Both the position numbers and the translations under genes were made by a program. The notes below the pieces were generated by a model. That model was not told the origin of the DNA, did not search any database, and worked only from the letters and a program-made list of their open reading frames with translations. A stretch of DNA of 64,000 nucleotides from Smittium mucronatum (taxonomy: Eukaryota > Kickxellomycota > Harpellomycetes > Harpellales > Legeriomycetaceae): contig LSSL01000380.1 in NCBI GenBank assembly GCA_001953115.1, positions 1 through 64,000 on the forward strand, read 5' to 3'. Shown here in pieces: positions 12,260 to 22,593 of the stretch (its first letter is position 1; each line of letters begins with the position of its first letter).

Positions 12260-12790
12260 TTTGAATTTAAATCATTTTACACAATTCAGAAATGACTTTT
12301 TGTGATAAAAAATATGAAATATTACAAATAAATTTCCCATTTTTTTGTTTCAGTTTTATTTTTACATTTTTTTAAGAAAGAGGAAATATCAATTGAGGGA
12401 TGTATTATTTTCCGCAAATTTATAGAGTTTAAGAAATTATTGCTCATATTTCAAAAATAGACATACGAATTAGTCAATAAACATACATGTATTTTTTTAT
12501 CTCAAAATAAACACAATATAATTATAAACTACCACCGAATTTTAATCCGAACCGAATCGAGTTTATTTTTTTGAATTTGAATTCACTATTTTATTCACTT
12601 ATCGCTCTAATTAGTGTTCAATTTATCCTTTTTTTAATAGGATGCACTAGACCAAATTCCATTCGCACATTTCGAATTAATTTTTACTTATTTTTCATTA
12701 TTTTTCACTTTTTCCCAAATCGAATTAGAAAGGATACAGTTGTAGAATATTTCTGGATTCGAATCGTTCGAAAATTATTGGATATTTTCC
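12260..12790 (-). repeat. Right inverted-repeat arm of the Tc1/mariner relic
   Basis: Reverse-complement counterpart of the left arm at 10130-10650. An open frame of about 75 codons at 12571-12798 lies wholly within this arm and is not treated as a gene. Confidence 0.6.
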
Positions 12791-14099
12791 GATCCTGAAT
12801 TCACTGATATTAGGAAATTTGCAAATTTGCATTTTTTTTGTTCCAAAACATTAGTATTTAAACATTTGAGCTGATCAACAGATTTTCTATCACCGATTTT
12901 TTTCGAATTTTTCTCCTGATAAATGCTGATTTGTACAAGACTTTCATCTGTTATTTTAAAAATGTTATTTAGCATCGATTTTTACTAATGATTGTTTTGC
13001 CTGCATGACTATTGTATCATTTAATGCAGATTTAATTGATGAATCTTATAATTAAAAAAAAAAAGGTTTAAGCGTAATCATTTTTGGCATAGGCTTTCTT
13101 TTTTTACAAATGAGTATACGATCCCCTTACATGTAAATTTTGTTTCCTTTTTTAAATTGCACAAGTTGATTTATTTTATCGAAATATCTTTATTTTCAGC
13201 ACAACTTAGATAGGTCAATTTTCTATGACTCGTTTTCCTAATCGCTTTTCGTGTTATCCCTTGCATGAAACTTCTTGGAAACAAAGAAGCAGATAAAAAG
13301 CAATAAAACTACATCATTTTCGAAATTGCTTATTTTTATTGTGTTAGTTTTCCCCAAAATATAAACTGGAAGATATTTTATTTAGCATTAAGAGAAATTG
13401 ACTGAGCTTTTCCAAATACGTTCCATTTACCACTAATCAATACCTTTTTTTCTTACTTGGTTATTTTTTGAATCAGGTTTTATCCTATAATAAAATTTTC
13501 AGTTGGGTATACCAGGATAATATTTTCTAAAGTGAAAACCGGGCTATAAAGTTTGCTAAGCTAACAGGATCGAATTTCTTAAACTTTATACTGTTATTCA
13601 ATTCCCGTATGATAGGTTTTTTTTTATACAAGAGGATATGGTTCGATTATTTTTTGTACTTATTGCTTCTGATATCAATATTTTTGTTCCCTATGCGAAC
13701 TTTTCATTAACTTCCCTGATGATTTTGATGGCTGAAGCTCCTACTATGAGTTTATTGAAATAAATTTATAGGTTTTATTTTCGATATTTTTATTACTGTT
13801 ATGTGCCATGTTTGTGAGATCAATCTGAATGTAACTATTAACAATTTTAAAAATTCAAAATTCGATATTTTTAGGGTTCTGGAATGAATTGATATTTATC
13901 AATAAAAATAGTGATAAGGGATCAAGGGGTAGAATTTTGAAAATTTTAATTCTCGAAAATTAGTAATATGGTCAGAATATAAAGCAATTTTTAGAAACGG
14001 AATTATCTATGTAAAACATATATAAGACATCAATGTTCCAATTAATTCTAATAGACTAGTTTTATTTGATAAACCGTTTTTAGTTAATATGTCCATTGC
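12791..14099. other. Intergenic, T-rich on the plus strand
   Basis: No gene supported. Composition drifts toward that of the decayed coding relic that follows, so its 3' end may extend into this stretch. I could not read a sustained frame here. Confidence 0.4.
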
Positions 14100-16490
14100 A
14101 CTCTTCATAGTCTAGGGATCATCGTTAGTGATGGGGGATTAATATGAATCCCTTAATTTGAGGGCAGCATTAAAGTGATTCTGGCCCCATCGAGCAATGA
14201 TACGTTGCCTATAGCAAGTATCTTTTGTTTTGATTGCTTTATTACGGAGTGAAGATGTCGATTTTTATTGAAGATCGTTATTTTTATATAAAAAAAATAA
14301 TCTTGGTAGCTTTTATTTAAAATGATTGCTTATTTCTCACGAAAACTGATCTATAGAAAAAATTTTAAATTTCGCTATGGATGAATTTTTAGCACTAAAA
14401 TGCGATTTATTGAATATACCGAAATCCCTTTGCTAGGTTTGTTAGCAGTATTTTGATGCCCCCTATCATTGCGGAATATAGAATTTTCTGTTATGTTTTT
14501 TTCTTGAATCCATAGTTGCTAATTCTAAAAGTATTTTTCATAAAACTTCAAAGCATGAAAAGATGCTGCTTCTCATCTGTATTTTGGAATTTTTTGTGTT
14601 TTCCATTTGCCTCAGACACAAATTATAAGCTTAAGGCTGATTTTTTTCTCCAAAACTTTTGTTTAAGCAGCTATTATAGGAGATTCAATCTTTCCTGACT
14701 AAGTAGCTTTTTTTATATTGGATACTTGTTCCAGTAAGATATTTGGTGTCCTCGATTCATGTCTTTTATTTTTATTAGGAATAGTGATCAATGGACTTTT
14801 TAGCTGGATTTTAATTCTTTATATCCTTAGATATATCTAATTGTAACTTTGATATTTTGCTTTGGATGTTCTGATTGCTGTCATGGCTGATGAAAAGAAA
14901 CCGTTTAGAGCCATCTAATTTATTATGATTAAAATAAGTTTGATTATTTTTGTCCCTTTACCCAAAGATTTTAATTTAAGTTCTACCTTCGTGTGATTTT
15001 TATAATCTATTAGTATCTAATATAAATCCTGGGGACGTTTGGAGGTTCCCAGACAGAATCGCAGCATTTTTTGTTACCCTGTATAAATTCCGGTCTTTCT
15101 AGGTAGAATTCAACTATCTGCGTGTGACTCCTGAATTTTACCATTGATGTCTAAAGGAGAAATATGTATTGGATATAAAATATGAGAAATTTTTTAAATT
15201 TCTTCGGAAGATCCAATTCAACATTCATAGTTTTCAATCCCCTCCCCCCTTGTTACTTTTTATTATAACAAAATTGTAGTTTTTCGCAAAGGTTTTATGA
15301 TTTTTTATGGAGCGTGGCTTCCTTATAATCCTATTTGATTTCGTTCTTTGAAATTTAATTTTCAGGTGAAATCAGAACTCTCAGAGACTTGTTTTTTTTT
15401 GCATCAGTTTTTTTGTAAATATTGATCTCTAAAGAACACTCTTTAATAATAAAGAATTTTTTTTGGTACATCTTTCTTAAGTATTTGGGATGGAAACTTT
15501 GTGAACGAGTATATTGTGGCTAGAAAAATTCAGGATTCTAGAAATTTATTTAGCATTATATCGATAAAATCTTAATGATCCTGTGATAGCTTTTATTGCT
15601 TAATCTGCATAGCCAGATGGTTTTGATTTAGTGGGATATTTCATCCTTTTGATATTATTTTTATCCGCAATTTGTTTTTTACTCGCTTTTCCAAATACCC
15701 ATTCCTCTTGCTTAAAAAAATTGCAATATTAAATAATCATTCTGCTGCGATAAACTAAATTTTTCCAGGAGATCAAGTTTGGAATTTTTTTCCTTCTTAG
15801 ACATATTTCCGCTTTTTATTTTTTTTATTAATTCAGTTTTTCTCTGTATGTTTTGATCTCAATAAATTCTTTGTGGGATTTAATTACTTTTCCCTTTATT
15901 TTCAAACCCCTTTTAGACATTGATATTTTATTATTATGTTTTTTTTGGAATTTAGGTGTTTTTATTACCATTTCCTCCACGATAGAACCCTCTATAGTTT
16001 ACATTGCGGTTACTTTGGATCAAACTGGGACCCTTTGCCCACCATTGTAGGCTAATTTTTTTAAAAAAATTGAGTACATGTAATTGCTGAATAGTGCCAT
16101 AATGAAAAATTGTATTTCTATGTTAAAAAGGGACTAACTAAAAGATCTATGAAAAAGTAGGGGTTATGAATGTAGTGTGTTGAAAAGCTTTGTGATCCCT
16201 TTATTAGTAAGCTTTATTACTTACATCCACTTGAGTTTCGAATAACCCATTATATTATTGTAATGATAATCATTGGCTAAATACTTTGGTATGTGAAATG
16301 GGACCATTGGTTCGTTGCAGTAGCTTCGGTTGTATTTTGATCTGGTTTGGTAGCTTTTTTAATGTAATTTTTCGTAAACTTGCATTTCGATGCTTTAGAA
16401 GAAGCATTTCACATCGATTCCCAGTTCTTTATTATTGTTTTTCGATTTTCAGAGAGCCATTTTTTACAGGTTTTGGTGTTTTTTAATTTT
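14100..16490 (-). pseudogene. Long decayed coding relic of unknown family
   Basis: The minus strand gives several protein-like stretches separated by stops and frame changes. Reading from high to low coordinates: KTPKPVKNGSLKIEKQ and LPNQIKIQPKLLQRTNGPIS near 16290-16486; GSIVEEMVIKTPKFQKKHNN near 15900-16000; EWVFGKASKKQIADKNNIK near 15640-15710; PLDINGKIQESHADS and KMLRFCLGTSKRPQDLY near 15000-15160; GKIESPIIAA and EAASFHALKFYEKYF near 14530-14690; RIIARWGQNHFNAALKLRDS near 14150-14210. The region is less AT-rich than its surroundings. I recognise no catalytic motif; an inactivated retroelement polyprotein or a dead host gene are both possible. Confidence 0.4.
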
Positions 16491-16869
16491 TTATTCCGTT
16501 ACAAATGGAGCTATTTTTTTTTATAAAACCTTAAGCTTTGTACTTGACTAACTTTGCTTGGGTTTTTCTATTTTAGGTTATGATTATGCTTATGAAAAAG
16601 TATGATCTAACATGCTCTTGTGAGCTGAAATATATTTCATTAAAGAGTAACATGGTTTCAGTATCTGTGTGATCAGTAATTTTTCTGAATTGTTTTGGAG
16701 CTTCATCAATTTTCGTAGCGATTTTTGTAAGGTCAAGAATAAGATATTAAGCTTCAGAAAACAATATATACTTATTGGAAGCCTCAGGAATGAGTTTTAT
16801 TGGCCTATATATTTAGACTTATTTGAAATACTCCTTTCACGGTACCGTACGACCGTTAATAATAGTGAT

Positions 16870-17080
16870 CACTGATTATGAAACTATTTTGTGCTCACAG
16901 TGAAGTTTCCCAACCCATTTGAAATTGTTGGAGCTGGGCTCACAGGTTTTGCATGTGCATGATTTGATATCCGTGGTGAGGATCCTTTCAATTGGATCAA
17001 ATTCAACTTGGCTTGTAGTATTGCCGCCTCTTTATTTATCATCAATTGCAGTGGTAGGCGTTTGAATTGCACTTTGAGGG
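16870..17080 (+). pseudogene. Possible short coding relic
   Basis: The plus strand reads NPFEIVGAGLTGFACA-stop-FDIRGEDPFNWIKFNLACSI over about 16900-17030, in sequence with noticeably higher GC than the flanks. The opposite strand also stays open here (16884-17072), so strand and identity are uncertain. No family recognised. Confidence 0.25.
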
Positions 17081-17310
17081 CTTATATTATTTATTTATTA
17101 TTATTATTATTATGTTTACCGGAAATTGTTCATAGTGAATTGGACCTAGATTATTTGATATCTCAGTTAATTATAAGCTTGAGATGTGGATTTAGAAATG
17201 GCTGATGTGGCATGGATCTACAACATCATATTTATGAAATCTTTTTCATTTTCTATTTTATTCTTTATATAACTATTATTTAGCTTAAATATATCTACCA
17301 GTATAGCATT

Positions 17311-17444
17311 ATGTTACCTAGAAGTCCTACCACTAATAGTTGAGTAGAACTTCTGCTCGGAGGAGCAGTTAAGGCTGAACGAGTGAAGTGATGAATGGGT
17401 GAAAAAAAAAACCCAACGAGCTGAGGATTCATTTTGGGTAACAT
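17311..17444. other. Compact multi-hairpin non-coding element
   Basis: An outer 8-bp perfect stem, ATGTTACC (17311-17318) with GGTAACAT (17437-17444), encloses several inner helices. AGAAGT-c-CTAC (17320-17330) pairs with GTAG-a-ACTTCT (17344-17354). CTGCTC (17353-17358) pairs with GAGCAG (17363-17368) across a GGAG loop. TGGGT (17396-17400) pairs with ACCCA (17411-17415) across a poly-A loop, and ATGAAT (17391-17396) can extend it with ATTCAT (17427-17432). This could be a small structured RNA, a terminus of the neighbouring decayed element, or a miniature transposon with terminal inverted repeats. It matches no RNA family I can name. Confidence 0.45.
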
Positions 17445-18907
17445 TATTTTATTTGAACATCATGTGATTCTTGAAATTTTTTGGTTTTGGTTTTTATTTT
17501 TGTTGTAAATTTTATCATAGCTACTTAACACCCAGGGGAATTTTTTCGACCCAAATAGTGTAAATTTATTGCTTTAATTTGATAAGTTATAAAGATTGAT
17601 TTTTCAAAAAAAACACTCTGAGGTATAACATCATTTCAAAACGATTATTGGGCACAAAACAGAGGCACTATCTGGACTACTATCTGCGAAAGAGTAAAAC
17701 TTTTAATAGCGCAAGACTTCAAAACCACTACAGTTTATTCATTTTATGTTATAATTCCATTGGTAATGACAATCTGAAGTTGATCATGAATAAAAAGGCT
17801 AAATAGTTTCCGAACCAAAAAAAACCATCCGCTAGCATTGGATAATAAAATACAAAGATTTTAATTGGATATATGCTGGAATCACCGCAAAATCCGATTA
17901 CTCCGCGAGGTCATTGAATTTGCGAAACTCATTAACTTGCAGAATATTCAGCGTACTTCGATTTGTCAAAATTAGATAGGTTCTATTCGCCAATTAACAT
18001 GGTAGCTTATAGGTTTTAAATAGGATTTCGGATTGCCTTTTCAAGGCCGGTAACACAAAAATAATCAATATTCTTTGGCCAAAAAAAAAACGCCATATAT
18101 GAACTGACCTTAGTAATTGGATATTTTTATTTATCAGCAATTATTACATGTTTTTTTTTCACAAGTGGAAATTCAATATATCTTTAGGTCCGGAAAGGGT
18201 TGTGAGCGGGGTAGCTCATCCATTAAATAGCTACTAATTCAAATAGCAAACGTGGTCAAAAGGAATGCTAATACCTATTGGATAAAATAATAATACCCCC
18301 AAAAAATATTGCTAAGGAAAAACAATGAAAGCTAGAAAATAGAATGCGTAGAGTTTAGCATCCATTCGATGGTTTGGGGGTGAATTCCGAATCAAAATCC
18401 TATTATTTAACCAATAGTCTTACAGAAAAAAAGCTTGAACTCAAAAAGAATCCCCTAGGTATATTTCAAGCGAATTGAAGGCAGCTTTATTATTGGCTAT
18501 AGAAATAGAATAGTTTAGCCTAATGAACGGCTAGTAAAGAAATACATAATAGTCATAAAGAGCATTCTGCAGCACCAAACAACGGGAAGTTAATTACATA
18601 TTCTTGATTATCAGGTAAATTTGGCTATATTATACTTAAAAAACTAGTATACTATAATCAATATATATATTTTTTGGAAGAAACAGGTAAAATTTTACAC
18701 AGTATTTGTAGTTTGTTGGCTTTTGAACGATACAGACTGCAATCTATTTCACCTACATTGACCCTTTCCAGGTCCAAATTTGTACCTCACTCCCATTTGT
18801 GTACATCGAAAGCACCAATCAGTTTAAAATAAGTTATTAGTCCAATAGTATACATGTTATTTATCTACCAATAACATCGAACTAAAGCTGGGGGCCATTT
18901 ATTGAAC
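17445..18907. other. Intergenic, with stop-broken readable frames
   Basis: No intact gene. On the plus strand two protein-like frames can be followed. RKIRLLREVIEFAKLINLQN reads near 17890-17950. A frame of about 120 codons at 18567-18930 has only three stops (for example FLEETGKILHSICSLLAFER). These look like remnants of one or more decayed genes or transposons, but no family is recognisable. Confidence 0.35.
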
Positions 18908-18921
18908 TATCGGCCCTTGAA
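18908..18921 (+). repeat. Target-site duplication, left (14 bp)
   Basis: TATCGGCCCTTGAA directly precedes repeat copy 2 and is repeated exactly at 20041-20054, directly after it. A 14-bp exact match is very unlikely by chance in this AT-rich DNA. Confidence 0.85.
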
Positions 18922-19175
18922 CCCCGTAGAGTGAAATACCTTGCCGTGGTTTAGGGGCTTAATAGTGTACTTACAAAAGTATACTATGCTAAAATTTCAC
19001 ACAGCGTTGCACTATTCTTGGTTGGGAGTAGTGGAGATAGCGAACAGAGATTCGAAGGACAGCGATTCCAGAGGAGAACCATCTAGAAACAGGAGGAACC
19101 GATCGTTTAGCACAGCTGAGACATATTCTAGTGCACAAGTCCAGCGTTCGACAGTCAGACGGATCTTAGCGTCTA

Positions 19176-19485
19176 ACAGCTATTTGTAGGAAAGCCATGT
19201 CGATCAATTCCACGTTTGGGTAGGAGCCTAATTTTATTAATCCTGTTAGAAATAGGCTCTGGCTAGGAGCTCAGTAGCTTCAATGGACTATTTTTCATTG
19301 ACAAAGAGCTTAATTCATGACTGCGTGTAGTCTCAGTCATACACCTACTTAAAGCAATGTCAGGGGGGGTCTTTCGGTTGGTAGATTGCACCCCTTCTCC
19401 GTAGGTACGCAGCCGGTAGTCCGGCAGAGGAGCTTATTGTAGTTAGGATAATAGTCTTTTCTATACGTCTTTTTCTTTTTTTCAA
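19176..19485 (+). repeat. 310-bp segment duplicated exactly across the assembly gap (left copy)
   Basis: Identical as far as I can read to 19665-19974, directly on the other side of the N run. This is most easily explained by two contig ends that overlap but were not merged. Confidence 0.9.
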
Positions 19486-19664
19486 NNNNNNNNNNNNNNN
19501 NNNNNNNNNNNNNNNNNNNNNNNNNNNNNNNNNNNNNNNNNNNNNNNNNNNNNNNNNNNNNNNNNNNNNNNNNNNNNNNNNNNNNNNNNNNNNNNNNNNN
19601 NNNNNNNNNNNNNNNNNNNNNNNNNNNNNNNNNNNNNNNNNNNNNNNNNNNNNNNNNNNNNNNN
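19486..19664. other. Assembly gap (179 N)
   Basis: Run of N inside repeat copy 2, flanked by exact 310-bp duplicates. The gap may have no real length. Confidence 1.
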
Positions 19665-19974
19665 ACAGCTATTTGTAGGAAAGCCATGTCGATCAATTCC
19701 ACGTTTGGGTAGGAGCCTAATTTTATTAATCCTGTTAGAAATAGGCTCTGGCTAGGAGCTCAGTAGCTTCAATGGACTATTTTTCATTGACAAAGAGCTT
19801 AATTCATGACTGCGTGTAGTCTCAGTCATACACCTACTTAAAGCAATGTCAGGGGGGGTCTTTCGGTTGGTAGATTGCACCCCTTCTCCGTAGGTACGCA
19901 GCCGGTAGTCCGGCAGAGGAGCTTATTGTAGTTAGGATAATAGTCTTTTCTATACGTCTTTTTCTTTTTTTCAA
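19665..19974 (+). repeat. 310-bp segment duplicated exactly across the assembly gap (right copy)
   Basis: Exact repeat of 19176-19485; see that entry. Confidence 0.9.
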
Positions 19975-20040
19975 ATTTTTTTAGTATAGTTTTTAATGAC
20001 GTTATCTTACAATAAAATTCCGTGATACAAAAAAAATGAA

Positions 20041-20054
20041 TATCGGCCCTTGAA
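20041..20054 (+). repeat. Target-site duplication, right (14 bp)
   Basis: TATCGGCCCTTGAA, identical to 18908-18921. The sequence continues AGGGTTAACTC, which is the presumed original genomic context. Confidence 0.85.
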
Positions 20055-21000
20055 AGGGTTAACTCAAAAAACCAAAAATAAATATCTCTTGAAATACGCT
20101 ATTGAAAAGTCCCACGAAATGGGAAAAGATATTTGGGACAAAAAAAGACAAATCGATAATATGCACACAAGTAATAAATAGGATGATATGTTTTGTCAAC
20201 GAGTTTATAGGAGGGTTGTCAGATCATCAAATAGTAATACTAATTTATTGGCCAGATGATGGCAATACAATCGATTTGATATACTGACACTTTCCAAAAT
20301 GGAAGTCGAATACAGAAAAGAGATGATATTAATTATACTTTTAGAAAAAGTGGAAGCAAACGATGTATGCATGTCATCAGTTTAATTAACGTAACTAGTA
20401 AAGTTCGCAATATTTTATTTTCCAAAATAATATTGGTTAGTTTAAATGGTATTTGCCTATTCTATTTTTTTCCAGTAGTTTTGTTGGACTCTCTAACAAT
20501 CGATTGTTTTTTTACGCAATATTCCTCCATTGTAGGGTTTTGATCCAATGTAGATTAGTAAATAAACAAACTTTTTTATAGATGGGAGCGTTTTTTATCC
20601 GACTACTAATTGGGAGAATTTTGTCGATCACCCAGTAGAGGCAATTTAAAAAACTGGCAAAATAGATGAATACAGATCTGAGAGGGATTAATCTCTGAAA
20701 AGCTGCCCAATTGTAAAATACAAAAATACTGTACAAACCGGCTCGAAAGAGCCCAGTTTCAATTTCAGGGCTCAAATTTTTAATGCTACCAATATTAATC
20801 CTATTTCTATTTGCTGCTTTTATTTTAAGCCAATTATACCAAATATTTTAAAAGGATATTTACGTGATTAGAAAAATGAATGTCGTTTCTCACCTCTACT
20901 CTGAAAGGGTTAGTGAAACAAAATTATACACTCATTGGAAATCAATGGATCAAGCCAGTAAATGGAATTAAGGCGATGATTTAAATAAGGTCAGATAATC
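20055..21000. other. Intergenic, upstream of PDH E1-alpha
   Basis: No intact gene. A plus-strand frame near 20098-20390 reads protein-like segments (SHEMGKDIWDKKRQIDNMHT, FDILTLSKMEVEYRKEMILI) interrupted by stops. An 87-codon minus-strand frame at 20512-20775 is hydrophobic and unrecognised. These may be fragments of a decayed element. Confidence 0.4.
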
Positions 21001-21068
21001 CATTGGCTATTAATTGGCAAATTGTTGATGATGTAATTAGTTAAAATAATAGATTTAAGGTATATATA
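21001..21068 (+). promoter_or_regulatory. Likely core promoter of PDH E1-alpha: two inverted CCAAT boxes and a TATA box
   Basis: ATTGG occurs at 21002-21006 and 21012-21016, and TATATATA at 21061-21068, about 120 bp before the ATG. CCAAT boxes are bound by the Hap complex, which controls respiratory genes in fungi; that regulation here is inference. Confidence 0.45.
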
Positions 21069-21185
21069 GCGGATGATGTTTTATATGGAATATAATCTTT
21101 CCATAAAGCAATTGTTTATACTCGCTTTATTTGTCAAAGATATTAGCTCTGCATAAAAATCATTCTTTTAAACATTTTATAAAAA

Positions 21186-22593
21186 ATGCTTAGATTAGGT
21201 AGCAAGCTTCGTTTGGCATCTGGTGCCAACTTTTTCAAGGGTACTTTAGGTGTAAGTCGATACGTTTTAGTACTTTTTATTTTTGATAGAGATAGTCTTT
21301 TCCTCGAAAAGGCTTTGATTTAGCTTATTTCAATTTATTATGGTTTTTACATAGGGCGCTAGATTTATGTCTTCTGATGTCAATCTTGTTTTCAAGATCG
21401 CTACCGAATCATATATCGGTCACCGTATCGAAGATTTGCCTGCCACTGATATAGAAATGAGTAAAACCGAAGCTTTAGACATGTATTATAAAATGCAAGT
21501 TGTTAGAAGGCTCGAGATGGCAGCTGATGCTGCCTACAAAGCAAAGATGATCAGAGGTTTTTGCCATTTGTGTACTGGTCAAGAAGCCATCCCTGTTGGT
21601 ATTGAGGCAGGAATCACTCGAAAAGATTCTGTTATCACCAGTTATAGATGTCACGGTTTTACATACGTCCGTGGTGTATCTGCTTCAAAAATCTTGGCTG
21701 AGCTTATGGGTTGGCTTCCTATTTTCACTTCAATATTTATTCAAATTCACTTATTTTATCCCTTTAATATATAGGACGCGCTGATGGAGTTTCTAAGGGA
21801 AAGGGTGGTTCTATGCATATGTTTGGACCAAATTTCTATGGAGGTAACGGTATTGTTGGTGCGCAGGTACTATTCTTAATCGTTTTGTATTATCTTTTTC
21901 AAAACTATATCTTCTTAATTCCCGTTCTCATAGGTGCCCCTTGGTGCAGGTATCGCTTTCACTCACAAATACAACAACGATGGTGCTTGTACCATTGCTT
22001 TGTATGGTGATGGTGCTGCTAACCAGGGCCAAGTTTTTGAGGCATTCAACTTAGCTAAGCTTTGGGATCTCCCAGTCGTTTTTGTGTGCGAAAATAACAA
22101 ATATGGTATGGGTACTTCCTCTGCCAGAGCAGCTGCTAATACTGAATATTACACCAGGGGTGATGTTATTCCTGGAATCAAAGTTAATGGTATGGATATT
22201 CTTGCCGTCCGTGAAGCCATCAAATTCTCTAAAGAATTCACTACTAGTGGCAAAGGACCTATCGTCTTGGAAATGAGCACTTACAGATACGGAGGCCACT
22301 CAATGAGTGATCCTGGATCCACTTACAGAACCCGTGATGAAATTCAGCACATGCGTTCCACCTCCGATCCTATCACCGGCTTCAAAACCCGTCTCCTCGA
22401 GACTAGCCATGTCACTGAGGATGAACTCAAAGCTCTTGAAAAGGATGCCAAGAAGCTGATTGATGCCTCTAACGTTGAAGCCAAGGCCAGCCCCGAGCCA
22501 AATGTTTCCGAGTTGTTTACTGATATATACGCAGATACTACCAGTATCCCTTCTATGCGCGGCCGCGTCGTCTCTGAAACCCACTACTATTAG
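21186..22593 (+). CDS. PDA1: Pyruvate dehydrogenase E1 component, alpha subunit (mitochondrial)
   Basis: Four exons: 21186-21251, 21355-21709, 21775-21866 and 21934-22593. All introns are GT-AG and the joins stay in frame, giving 390 residues, the usual family length. The basic, uncharged-acid-poor N-terminus ([20 protein letters not shown]) is a mitochondrial presequence. The thiamine-diphosphate motif runs from GDG (about 196-198) to NN (about 225-226) in [10 protein letters not shown]...CENNKYGMG. The regulatory loop [16 protein letters not shown] contains the Ser sites phosphorylated by PDH kinase in other eukaryotes. With E1-beta it decarboxylates pyruvate and acetylates the lipoyl groups of E2 in the mitochondrial matrix. 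The E1-beta gene is not in the window. Codon use is much richer in G/C than the flanks. Confidence 0.97.

Larger units (their letters stand above)
10130..12790 (+). mobile_element. Degenerate Tc1/mariner-type transposon with long inverted repeats
   Basis: Two inverted arms, about 10130-10650 and 12260-12790, flank a decayed DDE transposase relic on the plus strand. The best-conserved arm segment is around GTGAATTCAAATTCAAAAAA...CGGATTAAAATTCGG (left about 10350-10400), which matches the complement of about 12530-12590. Similarity outside that core is patchy, with indels, so outer ends and any TA target duplication cannot be fixed. The element is dead: the transposase carries several stops and a frameshift. 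Arms of several hundred bp are long for Tc1/mariner, whose terminal repeats are often shorter. Confidence 0.65.
18922..20040 (+). mobile_element. Retroposon-like interspersed repeat, copy 2 (contains an assembly gap)
   Basis: The element starts CCCCGTAGAGTGAAATACC and ends ATTCCGTGATACAAAAAAAATGAA, an A-rich tail that follows an AATAAA. It is bounded by 14-bp target-site duplications, as expected for target-primed reverse transcription (LINE/SINE type); LTR or cut-and-paste elements usually make shorter ones. If the duplicated 310 bp around the gap is collapsed, the element is about 630 bp. A TGGTTTAGGGG near the 5' end resembles a pol III A box and GCGTTCGACAG resembles a B box, but they are about 190 bp apart, so a tRNA-derived head is doubtful. 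The 82-codon frame (18941-19189) starts at a non-ATG codon and is probably incidental. Confidence 0.75.

Noticed and set aside
12750..12775. GATTCGAATC resembling a tRNA B box
   Set aside because: It lies in the right arm of the Tc1/mariner relic and no cloverleaf can be drawn around it.
12571..12798. 75-codon open frame
   Set aside because: It lies entirely in an inverted-repeat arm and has low-complexity Phe/Ile composition.
17380..17425. Hammerhead-ribozyme-like core (GTGATGA followed by a stem)
   Set aside because: The conserved C of CUGAUGA is G, and the GAAA after stem II is absent, so a hammerhead cannot be supported.
18363..18480. HSMVWG-like plus-strand peptide resembling the MVWG motif of Tc1/mariner transposases
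   Set aside because: No other DDE motif could be read in any frame nearby, and a six-residue match is not enough.
18945..19155. Pol III A-box and B-box matches in repeat copy 2
   Set aside because: Their spacing of about 190 bp is far larger than in tRNA-derived SINE heads, so they are noted but not called a promoter.
18941..19189. 82-codon open frame in repeat copy 2, with a similar frame in copy 3
   Set aside because: It starts at a non-ATG codon, is disrupted in copy 1, and its similarity between copies is no more than expected from the nucleotide similarity of the repeat.
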